Part shown: positions 8,612 to 17,707 of the stretch, piece by piece
Layout: the number at the start of each line of letters is the position of its first letter
How positions within the stretch are numbered: position 1 is the first letter of the stretch
From: Nakamurella flava
Lineage (GTDB): Bacteria; Actinomycetota; Actinomycetes; Mycobacteriales; Nakamurellaceae
Direction: 5' to 3'
NCBI RefSeq assembly: GCF_005298075.1
Contig: NZ_SZZH01000001.1
Location: 1,364,001-1,428,000 of the forward strand
DNA length: 64,000 bases
Made by a program: the position numbers and the translations under genes
The notes under the pieces: model-generated
Database searches by the model: none
What the model was told of the DNA's origin: nothing
The model's input: only the letters and a program-made list of their open reading frames with translations

Positions 8612-9217
8612 TCACGGCGTCCACGGCCGACCTCCGGCATTGACGAGCGCCCATTCCTGCGCCCACTGCCGGTACCGCCCCCGGTCCAAAGCGCGTCGTC
8701 CCAGGCTCAGCACGCCGGCCAGCAGTCCCCCGAGGACGAGCCACGCGACGAACGCACTCACCACGAGCAGAACGCAGGCGGTCGTGGGTGTCATGGGCTG
8801 CGGCACCACGGACCCGTCCTGGGCCAGCCACACCTGCACCGGCCCGCCGGCCATCGACCCGGACGGCACCGTGACCGGACCCTGCACGGTCGCCCCCGAC
8901 CGGTCGGTCCACTGCGCCACCGCGGCGTGGTCGACCGGCATCGACATCCGCGTCGGGGGTGGCGGTGTCCCGGTGACCAGCACGGCGTCCACCGCGACGA
9001 CGCCGGAGCGATCGTGTTCGATCCGCTCGGAGATGCCCGGCCAGGCTGCACTGCCGGCCACCGCGATGATCGGCGCAGCCAACGCCCAGAGCGCGACCAG
9101 GAACAGCACCAGCAGGCTTTCGCAGCGGTCGCCGGGGCGGGCCAGCGGATTGCGCCAGACCCTAAGGCCCACCGGGATCCTCGGCATCGACAGCGGGGAG
9201 CGGGACGTGTCCAGCAT
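8612..9217 (-). CDS. Rv1733c-like two-helix membrane protein
   Basis: The 201-residue protein has an N-terminal cytoplasmic stretch with RNPLARPGDR, a membrane helix at about 35-58, an extracytoplasmic loop of about 90 residues and a second helix at about 150-175. This layout, the R-NPL-RxxDR motif before helix 1 and the length resemble Rv1733c, a membrane antigen of the mycobacterial DosR regulon. Function is unknown. The ATG at 9217 is chosen because GGAGGAG lies just upstream; the longer frame runs through a likely promoter region. It is divergent from the alcohol dehydrogenase at 9468 and may share its DevR box. Confidence 0.75.
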   Translation of the reverse strand: MLDTSRSPLSMPRIPVGLRVWRNPLARPGDRCESLLVLFLVALWALAAPIIAVAGSAAWPGISERIEHDRSGVVAVDAVLVTGTPPPPTRMSMPVDHAAVAQWTDRSGATVQGPVTVPSGSMAGGPVQVWLAQDGSVVPQPMTPTTACVLLVVSAFVAWLVLGGLLAGVLSLGRRALDRGRYRQWAQEWALVNAGGRPWTP

Positions 9218-9371
9218 GGCTCTCCTCCTGGGACGAATGACGTCCGCGACGCCGGACTGCGCGCCCGATGTCGTCGCCTGCATCGTGGGCGACGGGTGGG
9301 CGCCCGGTGAAGGTCCGAAGGTCCCCATCCGCGGCAGCGCGGGTGGTGCCCCCTGCGTCGTCGGACCGATT

Positions 9372-9386
9372 GGGGCCCAAAGCCCC
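9372..9386 (+). promoter_or_regulatory. Candidate DevR box 3
   Basis: GGGGCCCAAAGCCCC has perfect outer GGGGC/GCCCC arms. It lies in the divergent space between the Rv1733c-like gene (start 9217) and the alcohol dehydrogenase (start 9468), 81 bp before the latter. It is one of seven similar sites. Confidence 0.55.
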
Positions 9387-9467
9387 AGTCCTACCGTCGA
9401 GTCATCGCGCAGGCTTGCCTGTCGGGACCCGGGCGAGCCGGGTACCGGACATGATCGGAGAGCCATC

Positions 9468-10526
9468 ATGCGGGCAGCCGTGGTCACCTCGTTCGACGGT
9501 CCCATCACCATCCAGGAGCGGCCGATGCCGGTGCCGGGGACGGGTCAGGTGCTGGTGGGTGTCGAGGTATGCGGGTTGTGCCACACGGACATCCACGCCG
9601 CCCGCGGGCACTGGCCGGTCACCCCGCCGTTGCCGTTCGTTCCCGGCCACGAGGGCATCGGCCGGATCGAGCAGGTCGGTCCCGGAGTGGACCCGGGGCG
9701 CATCGGTCAGCGGGTGGCCCTGGCCTGGTTGGGGTCGGCCTGCGGGGTCTGCCGCTACTGCGTCTCGGGACGGGAGACCCTCTGCCCCCGGCAACGCAAC
9801 ACCGGGTACTCCATCGACGGCGCGTTCGCCGAATACGCCGTCGCTGACGCCCGTTTCGCCGTCCCGGTTCCGGACGCCGTCGCTTCGATCGACGCGGCCC
9901 CGCTCACCTGCGCGGGAGTGACCACCTATGCCGCCGTCCGGGCCGCCGCAGTGCGACCGTCCGAACGGGTCGGCGTCTTCGGGATCGGCGGCCTGGGACA
10001 TCTGGCGGTGCAGTACGCGCGACTCGTCGGCGGTGAGGTCGTCGCGGTCGACATCCTCGATCACAAACTGCGTCTGGCCACCGAACTGGGCGCCGACCAT
10101 GTGGTCAACGCCGCCGCGGTCGATCCGGTCACCGCCATCGCGGACCTCGGGGGCCTCGACGTCGCCGTGGTGCTCTCGGTCGCGCCCGCGGTGTTCCGTC
10201 AGGCGTTCGCCTCGCTCAACCGGGGCGGCCGCCTGGTCCTGGTGTCACTGCCCGCGCACGGCGAGCTGACCCTGCCCATCTTCGACACCGTCCTCAAGGG
10301 CATCCGGGTCATCGGATCCATCGTCGGTACCCGAGAGGATCTGGCCGAAGTGTTCCGTCTGCACGCACTCGGACGCACCACCGTCATCACTCAGACCCGA
10401 GTGCTGCAGGACGTCGAGCAGTCCTTCACCGACGTGCTGAACGGCGCTGTCCCCGCGCGCATCGTGTTCGACCTCGAAGCGGTTCCCGCCGACGATCCGC
10501 GGGACCGGGCTTCACTACTCGGATGA
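9468..10526 (+). CDS. Zinc-dependent alcohol dehydrogenase (AdhP-like)
   Basis: The 352-residue protein is a full medium-chain dehydrogenase. Catalytic zinc ligands are Cys38 (CGLCHTD) and His61-Glu62 (PGHEGIG), with a third Cys in LTCAGVT. All four structural-zinc Cys are present (92, 95, 98, 106). The Rossmann motif is GIGGLGH, and VVAVDI has an acidic residue at the strand end, suggesting NAD specificity. It likely oxidises short alcohols or reduces aldehydes under low oxygen. The ATG at 9468 matches the family start; the open frame upstream overlaps the divergent gene and is not coding. Its 3' end overlaps devR by 12 bp, tail to tail. Confidence 0.93.
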   Translation: MRAAVVTSFDGPITIQERPMPVPGTGQVLVGVEVCGLCHTDIHAARGHWPVTPPLPFVPGHEGIGRIEQVGPGVDPGRIGQRVALAWLGSACGVCRYCVSGRETLCPRQRNTGYSIDGAFAEYAVADARFAVPVPDAVASIDAAPLTCAGVTTYAAVRAAAVRPSERVGVFGIGGLGHLAVQYARLVGGEVVAVDILDHKLRLATELGADHVVNAAAVDPVTAIADLGGLDVAVVLSVAPAVFRQAFASLNRGGRLVLVSLPAHGELTLPIFDTVLKGIRVIGSIVGTREDLAEVFRLHALGRTTVITQTRVLQDVEQSFTDVLNGAVPARIVFDLEAVPADDPRDRASLLG

Positions 10527-11207
10527 TCGGAGCGCCGATCGTGTCGACGCCGCCGGTGACGGCACGCTCCCGGGTGTGCGGTGGCGTTCGGCGAACACGG
10601 CGGCTTGGGTGCGGCGCTCGAAGCCGAGCTTGGCCAGCAGGCGGGACACGTGGTTCTTGATGGTCTTCTCCGACAGCACCAGTTGCGCGGCGATCTGCCG
10701 ATTGGTCAGCCCCTGACCGATCAGCCCCAGGATCCGGCGTTCCTGGCGGGTCAGCACGGCCAGGGCGGGATCCAGTTCGGGGCCTTCCCGTAGCCGTCGC
10801 ATCACCGCCTCCACGGTGCCGGGGTCGAGCAGGCTGTGCCCGGCGGCGACGGCGCGAACCGCTTGCAGCAGGTCGCCCCCGCGGATCTGTTTGAGGACGT
10901 ACCCGGCGGCGCCGGCCAGCACGGCGGCGGCCAACGCGTCGTCGTCGTCGTAGGAGGTCAGGATGATCGCGCGGATCGTCGGATCCTTGGAGCGCACCGC
11001 CCGGCAGACGTCGATGCCCGAACCGTCGGGCAGGCGGGCATCGAGGATCGCCACCTGCGGGCGCAACGCCAGTATCTGCCCCTGGGCCGAGGCACGTCCG
11101 GACTGCCCGATGACGGTGATGTCGCCGTCGCTCTCCAGCAGATCCCGCAAGCCCATGCGGACGATCTCGTGATCGTCCAGCAGATACACGGTGATCGACC
11201 CCGGCAT
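10515..11207 (-). CDS. devR: DevR/DosR-like response regulator (NarL/LuxR type)
   Basis: The 230-residue protein has a receiver domain with the acidic pair DDHE (11-12), phospho-acceptor Asp56 (ILDARLPDGSG) and a conserved Lys in GYVLKQ. It ends in a LuxR-type helix-turn-helix with LSEKTIKNHVSRLLAKLGFERRTQAAVFAE split here as SEKTIKNHVSRLLAKLG and ERRTQAAVFAE, nearly the DosR recognition helix. It is the natural partner of the sensor kinase at 5592. The ATG at 11207 (MPGSITVYLLDD) matches the family start; a DevR-like box 52 bp upstream suggests autoregulation. Neighbouring genes look like its regulon. Confidence 0.95.
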   Translation of the reverse strand: MPGSITVYLLDDHEIVRMGLRDLLESDGDITVIGQSGRASAQGQILALRPQVAILDARLPDGSGIDVCRAVRSKDPTIRAIILTSYDDDDALAAAVLAGAAGYVLKQIRGGDLLQAVRAVAAGHSLLDPGTVEAVMRRLREGPELDPALAVLTRQERRILGLIGQGLTNRQIAAQLVLSEKTIKNHVSRLLAKLGFERRTQAAVFAERHRTPGSVPSPAASTRSALRSSE

Positions 11208-11258
11208 CAGGCCATGGTGCGACCACGGCGGTGGTCCGGCAAGCCGACCACCGCAGAT

Positions 11259-11274
11259 GGGGTCGCAAGTCCCT
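11259..11274 (-). promoter_or_regulatory. Candidate DevR box 4 (autoregulatory)
   Basis: Read on the minus strand the site is AGGGACTTGCGACCCC, a close match to the mycobacterial GGGACTT..G.CCC motif. It is 52 bp upstream of the devR start and 119 bp upstream of the gene at 11394, so it could govern both. Confidence 0.6.
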
Positions 11275-11393
11275 ATGCGCGCAATCTTGGGCGCCGGACT
11301 CTGAAGGGGCACGCATCGGTCTGACCGCCGGGCGCCGCTCCGTCGGAACAGTCGACTCGGATTCCAGGTCACCTCGGCCCCAGGGAGCCAGTC

Positions 11394-12212
11394 ATGCCCG
11401 GCCTCACCCGCTCACCCACCGGCACTCAGGCCGAGGCGACCGCCTGGAACATGTCGCCGCCGCGGGCGGCGCGACCGGTCACGCGTCTGTGGCAGCACCT
11501 GTCGACGACGACGTACCCCGAGCGGGTCTACGACCCGGCCGAGTGGGCCGACCATCCGGAGCCGGTCCGCCGCTGGCTCGATCACGCCATCGCGGCGGGC
11601 ACGCCACTGTGGTCGGTGGGGCAACTGCGGATGACCGGGACGATCCGGTTGGGCCGGTGGCGCCCGTTCACCGCGACCCAGGTTCTGGCGCCGGAACGGG
11701 GCTACATCTGGTCGGCTCGGGCGAGGGTGGCCGGGCTTCCGGTCAGCGGCTACGACCGATTCGGCGACGGTGTCGGTGAGATGCGATGGCGAGGGTGCGG
11801 CATCATCCCGGTCCTGAACTCCGCCGGCCCGGATGTCGCGTTGTCGGCGGCTGGGCGACTGGCCGCCGAGATCGTTTTCGTGCCCACCGCTTTCATGATC
11901 GGCCACTGGACTGCCGACGATCGCGACCGTGACGTCCTGGTCGGTCACCTGCCCGGCCCGGCGACCCGGCGCGCCGTCCGTATCCGGCTAGACCCCGGCG
12001 GGCGGGTCACCCAGGTGAGGGTACGGCGATGGGGCGCCCCGGCCGGTCACCCGCTCGACTGGTACCCGTTCGTCGTCAGCGCCTCGGCGGAGACGACTGT
12101 CGGCGGCGTCACCATTCCCAGCGTCCTGCGAGCTGCGTGGTGCCCCGACGGATCACCGGCCGGCGACGGCGAGTTCTACCGCGCGACCGTCACCCACGCG
12201 ATCTTCCACTGA
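11394..12212 (+). CDS. DUF6544-like conserved hypothetical protein
   Basis: The 272-residue soluble protein has the pattern of the DUF6544 (formerly DUF6920) family: PEPVRRWLDHAIA near the start, the strand QLRMTGTIRLGRWRPFTATQVLAPERGYIW given here as MTGTIRLGRWRPF and QVLAPERGYIW, and WYPFVVSASAETTVGGVTIPS as TTVGGVTIPS near the C-terminus. No catalytic residues are evident and the function is unknown. It sits between devR and a universal stress protein, 44 bp before the latter, and probably shares its transcript and hypoxia control. Confidence 0.75.
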   Translation: MPGLTRSPTGTQAEATAWNMSPPRAARPVTRLWQHLSTTTYPERVYDPAEWADHPEPVRRWLDHAIAAGTPLWSVGQLRMTGTIRLGRWRPFTATQVLAPERGYIWSARARVAGLPVSGYDRFGDGVGEMRWRGCGIIPVLNSAGPDVALSAAGRLAAEIVFVPTAFMIGHWTADDRDRDVLVGHLPGPATRRAVRIRLDPGGRVTQVRVRRWGAPAGHPLDWYPFVVSASAETTVGGVTIPSVLRAAWCPDGSPAGDGEFYRATVTHAIFH

Positions 12213-12256
12213 ACCACCGCTGCCGGCGGTTCCCGCGCCGGAGACAGGAGAGCACG

Positions 12257-13168
12257 ATGTCCGTCGTCCGCATCAACACCATCGTCGTCGGTATCGACGG
12301 GTCGGCCGAGAGTGTGTCCGCAGCACTCTGGGCGGCCGGCGAGGCCCGTCGCCGGGACGCTGCCGTCCGCCTGGTCCACGGCTTCACCATGCCGGTGGGC
12401 GCTGTGCCGGGCAGCGAAATCAGCGCCGGCGATCTGCGCAACGCACTGCACAAGGAGGGGCAGGCCCAGCTCGCCCTGGCCGCCCACAAGGTCGGCGCCC
12501 AGTACCCCGACGTGCCGCTGACCACGGCTTGCTTCGGCGACCACCCGGTGCTGGCTCTACAGCACACCTGCGAGCACGCCCTCTTCGCGGTGGTCGGGGC
12601 CCACGGTCAACGTTCGTTCCCGGACACCCTGCTGGGTTCCATCGCCCGTCAGGCCGCCGGTCACCTTCCCTGCCCCGTGGTGGTCGTGCGTCGGGATCCT
12701 CGGACCGACGCCGTACGGATGCGCGGACCCGTCCTGGTCGGGCTGGACGGGTCCGCCCATTCGGATCGGGCGCTGGCCTTCGCCATGGAGGAGGCCTCCT
12801 GGCGGGGTGAGCCGCTGATCGCGGCGCACAGCTGGCTCGACTTCTCGGAGTGGTATGCGCTGTCCGTCGGGGTACCCATCTCGGAGCAACCGCTGGAGGG
12901 CCGGGAGGCCCGCCTGTTGTCCGAGCAGCTCGCCGGCTGGTCCGAGAAGTACCCCGACGTGACAGTGCACGAGACGCTCCGCGCCGGCGACCCCACCCCC
13001 ACCCTGCTCGACATCGCCGAGCATTCGGTCGACGGGCTGCGGCCGCCGTCGCTGCTGGTCGTGGGCTGCCGGGGGCGCGGGGGCTTCCGGGGACTCGTCC
13101 TGGGCTCCAACAGCCAGCACCTGATCGCCCACGCCCCCTGCCCCGTGGCGGTCACCCCGGCCCACTGA
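12257..13168 (+). CDS. Universal stress protein, tandem USP domains
   Basis: The 303-residue protein holds two USP domains (about 7-145 and 155-300), the layout of mycobacterial DosR-regulon USPs. The second domain has a full ATP-binding signature (VVGCRGRGGFRGLVLGSNSQ, G-x2-G-x9-G-S). In the first it is altered (VVGAHGQRSFPDTLLGSIAR). Such proteins bind ATP and affect survival in non-growing cells. The ATG at 12257 follows AGGAG. The upstream DUF6544-like gene lies 44 bp away, so co-transcription is likely. Confidence 0.93.
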   Translation: MSVVRINTIVVGIDGSAESVSAALWAAGEARRRDAAVRLVHGFTMPVGAVPGSEISAGDLRNALHKEGQAQLALAAHKVGAQYPDVPLTTACFGDHPVLALQHTCEHALFAVVGAHGQRSFPDTLLGSIARQAAGHLPCPVVVVRRDPRTDAVRMRGPVLVGLDGSAHSDRALAFAMEEASWRGEPLIAAHSWLDFSEWYALSVGVPISEQPLEGREARLLSEQLAGWSEKYPDVTVHETLRAGDPTPTLLDIAEHSVDGLRPPSLLVVGCRGRGGFRGLVLGSNSQHLIAHAPCPVAVTPAH

Positions 13169-13232
13169 CCCGCCGGGCGGTGTGCCTGCGACACCCGGGA
13201 TCCTCGCGGCCGGGCCGGCTCCCGCGACGCCA

Positions 13233-13538
13233 TCAGTGCCGGGCCGTCCCCACCTCGAAGGTCGGTCGGAGCAGATCGAGTTCGCGCCACCAGGCGATGC
13301 CCGGAGCCGGCACGCGACAGGCCCGCGGGGCGGGTATGAAGAACGGCGTCCACCCGCTGGGAGGTGACGCGGGCCCGGCCGACGGATCGGCGGCGGCGCG
13401 ATCGGCCAGAATCAGCTCCAGCTGCTGCTGCGGGGTCACACACCCCGTTCCGCTCAGATGGTGACGGATGGCCGTGGCCAGACGGCTCGCTGCCGTCGAG
13501 GGATCTTCGACGGTCCGTCGCACCGGCCGGCGACCCAC
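13233..13538 (-). CDS. Small hypothetical protein coupled to DUF1918
   Basis: The 101-residue protein is not recognised. It has a short helical N-terminus (STAASRLATAIRHHL), an acidic-helical middle (QQLELILADRAAA) and a Pro/Trp-rich end. The GTG start at 13538 lies one base after the TGA of the DUF1918 gene, which points to translational coupling and supports a real gene. No motif suggests a function. Confidence 0.5.
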   Translation of the reverse strand: MGRRPVRRTVEDPSTAASRLATAIRHHLSGTGCVTPQQQLELILADRAAADPSAGPASPPSGWTPFFIPAPRACRVPAPGIAWWRELDLLRPTFEVGTARH

Positions 13539-13539
13539 G

Positions 13540-13758
13540 TCAGTCGTCCCCGGCCAGCTCGTCGAACAGCTGCTCGCTGGTGACGATCTCGGCGTCGGGC
13601 CCGGGGAACACGATGCCGTTCCGATCGTCGTCGGTCCATCGGACCGCGTACGGCGGAGCTCCCGACGGGCCGACCCGGAGGATCTGCGCTCGCCGCTCGG
13701 GCTGCCCCTGGACCCGCCCGTGAACGATCAGCCAATCCCCTGCCCGAGCGTGCATCAT
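13540..13758 (-). CDS. DUF1918 domain protein
   Basis: The 72-residue protein starts MMHARAGDWLIVHG and contains GEILRV-type and PPYAVRWTDD strands ending FPGPDAEI, the DUF1918 pattern: a small SH3-like beta-barrel common beside stress genes in actinobacteria. Function is unknown. The start is at 13758 with GGAAGGA upstream; the longer frame is not needed. A candidate DevR box lies 155 bp upstream in the divergent space before the SulP gene. Confidence 0.85.
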   Translation of the reverse strand: MMHARAGDWLIVHGRVQGQPERRAQILRVGPSGAPPYAVRWTDDDRNGIVFPGPDAEIVTSEQLFDELAGDD

Positions 13759-13912
13759 GTCGACCCGTCCTTCCGGCCCTGCCCATTTACGACCTTGGGT
13801 TCCTGGTGCAGGCCCACCCGGGCCCCGCGCAGTGATGTCATCACCGGCGCCCGCTGTCGGACAGGGCCGTTCGATCCCATTTGTCTGATCGGGTCGAGAA
13901 CGTCTCCGTGGT

Positions 13913-13927
13913 AGGGCTTTCGGCCCT
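13913..13927 (+). promoter_or_regulatory. Candidate DevR box 5
   Basis: AGGGCTTTCGGCCCT is a near-perfect palindrome, 27 bp before the SulP transporter start (13954) and upstream of the divergent DUF1918 gene. Of the seven sites this is among the most symmetrical. Confidence 0.6.
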
Positions 13928-13953
13928 GGGCCCAGCACTGCTGCGGCTCTACC

Positions 13954-15705
13954 GTGCGAAGGGTGAGATGGCCGCCCGGCGGTTCCGCGGCGCGGGCCGC
14001 CGCGCACCACACCCGACGGACATCCGCGTCGCGGCAGTGGCTGTTCGCCGACACCGTGGCCGGACTCACGGTCTGCGCCTACCTCGTGCCGCAGGTCATG
14101 GCCTACGCGCAGATCGCCGGACTTCCCGCGGTCACCGGTCTCTGGGCGGTCATGGGTCCGTTGGCGGTCTACGCGCTGCTGGGGTCGTCCCGGCAATTGT
14201 CCGTCGGCCCCGAGTCCACCACCGCGGTGATGACCGCGGTCGCCCTGCTGCCCCTGGCCGCCGGCGACCCGACCCGCTACGCCGGTCTCGCCGCCCTGCT
14301 GGCCCTGCTGGTGGGCGCCGTCTGCCTGCTGGCCTGGGCGTGCCACCTGGGCTTCGTCGCCGACCTGCTGTCCAAGCCGGTGCTGACCGGCTACATGACG
14401 GGGGTCGCGCTCATCATGATGGCCGGCCAGCTCCACACCGTCACCGGTGTGCCGGTGACGGGAGACGGTGTGGTCAGCCAGGTCGTCGAGGTCCTGACCC
14501 ACCTGGGACGGATGCAGTGGCCCACCATCACAGTGGCCGGCGGGACCCTCCTCACCCTGGTGGCCCTGCGGCGGTGGGCGCCTCGGCTGCCCGGCCCGCT
14601 GCTGGTCGTGGTCATCGCGGCGGCCGCAGTGGCGCTCTTCGGACTCGGGGCCAGCGGCATCGAACTCATCGGGGCGGTCCCGGCCGGCCTACCGATGCCG
14701 TCCGTGCCCCCGGTGACCGGCCCCGACGTCGTCGCCCTGGCGGTCCCGGCACTCGGCGTGGCGTTCGTCGGCTACACCGACAATGTCCTCACGGCCAGGG
14801 CTTTCGCATTCAAGCAACGGCACCCGCCGGTGGACGCCAACCGGGAGTGGCTCGCGCTGGGGACGGCCAACCTGTCCTCGTCGCTCCTGCACGGCTTCCC
14901 GGTCAGCTCCAGTGGCAGCCGTACCGCGATCGCCGTCAGCGCCGGTGCCCGCAGCCAGTTCTCCTCGCTCGTGGCCCTCGGAGGCGTCGTCGTCACCCTC
15001 GTCTGCGCGGGACCGCTGCTGTCCACCTTCCCGCGGGCGGCGCTGGGCGCCCTGGTCGTCTTCGCAGCGACCCAGCTCATCGACGTCGCCGAACTCCGGC
15101 GGATCGCCCGGTTCCGGCGCAGCGAGCTGCTCATCGCCCTGCTGACCACCGTCGCCGTCGTCGGCCTGGGGGCCGGTGCGGGCGTGGTGGTGGCGGTGGG
15201 TCTGTCGGTCGCCGATCTGCTGCGACGGGTCGCCCGCCCGCACGCGGGCATCCTCGGCGTCGTCCCCGGAGTGGCCGGTATGCACGACGTCGACGACTAC
15301 CCCGGAGGGCACCGCATCCCCGGACTGGTGGTCTACCGCTACGACGCGCCTCTGTGCTTCGCCAACGCGGACGATTTCCGTCACCGGGCGCTGGCCGCCG
15401 CCCGCCCCGCTGGGAGCGGTGACGAGCCCGTCGACCCGCAATGGTTCGTCCTCAATGCCGAGGCCAACGTCGACATCGACCTGACCGCGGCCGACGCACT
15501 GCGGGATGTCGTCGACGAGCTACAGCGTGACGGGGTCGTGGTCGCCCTCGCCCGGGCGAAACAGGAACTACTGCCGGGCCTCCGGGCCGCGGGCATCATC
15601 GGGAAGATCGGCGACGGGCACGTCTTTCCGACGCTGCCGACGGCCGTGGAGGCCTTCCGGCGATGGCGAGATGAGCAGCTCCGGCGGCCGGGATCAGGGA
15701 CCTGA
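13954..15705 (+). CDS. SulP-family anion (sulfate) transporter with STAS domain
   Basis: The 583-residue protein has about 10-12 membrane segments (35-420) and a C-terminal STAS domain (about 450-575). The SulP signature region LVPQVMAYAQIAGLPAVTGLW appears near residue 45 (cited here as AYAQIAGLPAVTGLW). It likely moves sulfate or a related anion or bicarbonate. An orthologous SulP (Rv1739c) lies within a DosR-induced region in M. tuberculosis. Start is GTG 13954 or 13963; the ATG at 13968 is out of frame. It ends 5 bp from the convergent small gene at 15711. Confidence 0.92.
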   Translation: MRRVRWPPGGSAARAAAHHTRRTSASRQWLFADTVAGLTVCAYLVPQVMAYAQIAGLPAVTGLWAVMGPLAVYALLGSSRQLSVGPESTTAVMTAVALLPLAAGDPTRYAGLAALLALLVGAVCLLAWACHLGFVADLLSKPVLTGYMTGVALIMMAGQLHTVTGVPVTGDGVVSQVVEVLTHLGRMQWPTITVAGGTLLTLVALRRWAPRLPGPLLVVVIAAAAVALFGLGASGIELIGAVPAGLPMPSVPPVTGPDVVALAVPALGVAFVGYTDNVLTARAFAFKQRHPPVDANREWLALGTANLSSSLLHGFPVSSSGSRTAIAVSAGARSQFSSLVALGGVVVTLVCAGPLLSTFPRAALGALVVFAATQLIDVAELRRIARFRRSELLIALLTTVAVVGLGAGAGVVVAVGLSVADLLRRVARPHAGILGVVPGVAGMHDVDDYPGGHRIPGLVVYRYDAPLCFANADDFRHRALAAARPAGSGDEPVDPQWFVLNAEANVDIDLTAADALRDVVDELQRDGVVVALARAKQELLPGLRAAGIIGKIGDGHVFPTLPTAVEAFRRWRDEQLRRPGSGT

Positions 15706-15710
15706 TCACG

Positions 15711-15932
15711 TCACCCCGCCGCCGGCGGCCCGAGCCGCACCCGGACGAGCCGCGTGACCATCTCCGGGAGCGACTCGGTGGCGATGGACCCGGAGAGCTC
15801 GCGGAGGGCCTGTCGGGCCGAGCGGGTGATCTCGTCCGAGCGCTGCTCGCCGTACTCGTCGACGAGTTCATCGACGCAGATCGCGAGGTAGTGGTCCGCC
15901 TCACGCCTGCGGGTCCTTTGGGTGGTGGTCAT
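15711..15932 (-). CDS. Small helical hypothetical protein
   Basis: The 73-residue protein is all-helical by eye: Arg/Glu-rich first helix, then VDELVDEYG, DEITRSARQALRELSGSI and EMVTRLVRVRLG. This resembles short actinobacterial proteins annotated as three-helix-bundle dimerisation domains, but the match is from memory and weak. The ATG at 15932 has GGAGAG at a good distance; the longer frame to 15989 lacks one. It is likely part of the same stress island. Confidence 0.6.
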   Translation of the reverse strand: MTTTQRTRRREADHYLAICVDELVDEYGEQRSDEITRSARQALRELSGSIATESLPEMVTRLVRVRLGPPAAG

Positions 15933-16022
15933 GTCATCTCTCCTGGTGGTCGGACAGGGGTGGTCGGACAGGGGTGGTCGATGGGTCACGAGGTCGAGGC
16001 GTCCTCGATGGCCCTCGAGGTT

Positions 16023-17552
16023 TCAGACATCTCCCGCGCTCATCGGTCGATCTCCGCCACAGACGACCTCCAGGGCCAGGTCCAGCGTCCGCTCCGGTTC
16101 CCCGGTGGTGGGCAGCCCGATGCTGTCCGGCCAGGGGTCGGCGGCCTTGGCCATCACCCGGGCGATGTCGACGGTGGCCTGCGACGGGCCGGCAGGCCGG
16201 TCCCGTAGTCGCTGTTCACGCACCTCGGGCGGGGCGACACACCGCAACCCGACCAGGCGGGAGAAGGTGCGGTACGCAGCTCTCTCGGCCAGCAGCCGAT
16301 GACCGGTGTCGACGAAACTGGCGTCCACGACGACGGTCTCGCCCATCTCCAGCAGCACCTCCGCCCGCCGGAAGATCTCCTGGTACACCTGGTCACGGTG
16401 CTGCCGGTCGTAGCGGCCGCAGCCGAACGGTGCAGGAGCGGGGCCGGCGGCGGGCTCGACCTCCTGCTCCCGCAGGACATCGCTGGACAGCAGGACGGCG
16501 TGCAGCCGGTCGGCCAGTCCACCGGCCACGGTGCTCTTCCCGCTGCCGGGCAGACCGCCGACCAGGATGAGACGCACCTGCCCGGCCCGCAGGTGCCGCA
16601 CCGCGCAGTCCAGCAGGGTGCGGGCCGTCCGGCCGGCATCCACGTCGTGGTCGCGAGCCCGTAGGCACGCCACCTTGAGCCGGACGAACGCCCGGTAGGC
16701 GACGTAGTGGTGCCACAGCGATGCCGGCGCAGGATCGGCGGCGTACGCCGTGTACCGCTCGAACAGGTACCGGGCGGCGTACTGACTTCCCAGCGCTTCC
16801 AGGTCCATGGCCAGGCAGGCCACGTCGTCCAACCCGTCGACGTACCGCAGCGTGTCGTCGAAATCCAGGCAGTCCAGGATCCGGGGGCCGTCGGCGAGGC
16901 AGAAGATGTCGTCGCACAACAGGTCCGCGTGGCCGTCGACCACCCGTCCCGCCGTGATGCGGGAGCGGAACAGTCGTTCCCGGCCGGTGAGGAAATCGTG
17001 GACATGGTCGCGGACCACGCGCAGGTGGGCGACGTCCAGCAGGTCCCCGCCGTCGCGGGCGATGTCGGCGAAGGTCGACTCCCACCGGGCGGAGATCGCT
17101 GCCGGCATCGCCTGGGCGTCGATGGTCGCACCACGCCGGGCGGTGCTGTGGAAGGACGCCACCATCCGGGCGATCTCGTCGATGACGTCGCGGACGCCGG
17201 AGCCCCGGCGGACCACCGCGGTCAGCCGGGCGTCCTCGGGCAGGCGGCGCATCACCACCGCCGGCTCGGGCGGCCCGCCCGCGGGATCGGAGACCTCGGC
17301 CACGCCGAGGTACACGTCGGGAGCCAGCCTGCGGTTGAGCGTGATCTCACGCTGGCAATGACGGCGCCGGTCGGCCACCGCGCGGAAATCCAGGTACCCC
17401 AGGTCGACCGGCTTCTTGAACTTGACCGCCCGGTCCCCCCACAGAACGACGACACCGCTGTGGGTCTCGCGGACCGCCACCCATGGTTGACCCGTCGGTG
17501 GGCCACCGGCGCCCCACCCCCCGGTCCCGCCCGCCGAGGACCACGCTGTCAT
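16023..17552 (-). CDS. Rv2004c-like fusion: phosphotransferase-like domain plus P-loop kinase
   Basis: The 509-residue protein joins an aminoglycoside-phosphotransferase-like domain (about 20-330, with VVDGHADLLCDDIF and LDCLDFDD resembling HGDLxxxN and the Mg-binding D) to a P-loop kinase domain (about 340-505) with Walker A GGLPGSGKST. Both halves, the order and the length match Rv2004c, a DosR-regulon protein of unknown substrate. The ATG at 17552 follows GGGGGA. A candidate DevR box lies 65 bp upstream, shared with the divergent DUF1876 gene. Confidence 0.88.
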   Translation of the reverse strand: MTAWSSAGGTGGWGAGGPPTGQPWVAVRETHSGVVVLWGDRAVKFKKPVDLGYLDFRAVADRRRHCQREITLNRRLAPDVYLGVAEVSDPAGGPPEPAVVMRRLPEDARLTAVVRRGSGVRDVIDEIARMVASFHSTARRGATIDAQAMPAAISARWESTFADIARDGGDLLDVAHLRVVRDHVHDFLTGRERLFRSRITAGRVVDGHADLLCDDIFCLADGPRILDCLDFDDTLRYVDGLDDVACLAMDLEALGSQYAARYLFERYTAYAADPAPASLWHHYVAYRAFVRLKVACLRARDHDVDAGRTARTLLDCAVRHLRAGQVRLILVGGLPGSGKSTVAGGLADRLHAVLLSSDVLREQEVEPAAGPAPAPFGCGRYDRQHRDQVYQEIFRRAEVLLEMGETVVVDASFVDTGHRLLAERAAYRTFSRLVGLRCVAPPEVREQRLRDRPAGPSQATVDIARVMAKAADPWPDSIGLPTTGEPERTLDLALEVVCGGDRPMSAGDV

Positions 17553-17616
17553 CGCAGTCCCCCGGTCGGCGGAGCGACCCCCACGACCAGCCGGCCGCCG
17601 CAGGCCCGCCCTGATG

Positions 17617-17631
17617 GGGACCAACGGCTCT
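17617..17631 (+). promoter_or_regulatory. Candidate DevR box 6
   Basis: GGGACCAACGGCTCT lies midway between the Rv2004c-like gene (start 17552) and the DUF1876 gene (start 17708). The left half is perfect and the right half has one mismatch. Its position suits bidirectional control. Confidence 0.55.
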
Positions 17632-17707
17632 GGCCGGACGCCCGCGTCGCGCAGACGCTGACATCCCCTGTCCCAGCGTGGATGTCCGAGAATCCGGAGG
17701 AGCGGTC

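Noticed and set aside
8586-9467. N-terminal extension of the alcohol dehydrogenase at 9468
   Set aside because: It runs antisense to the Rv1733c-like gene and through the promoter region. The dehydrogenase fold begins at 9468.
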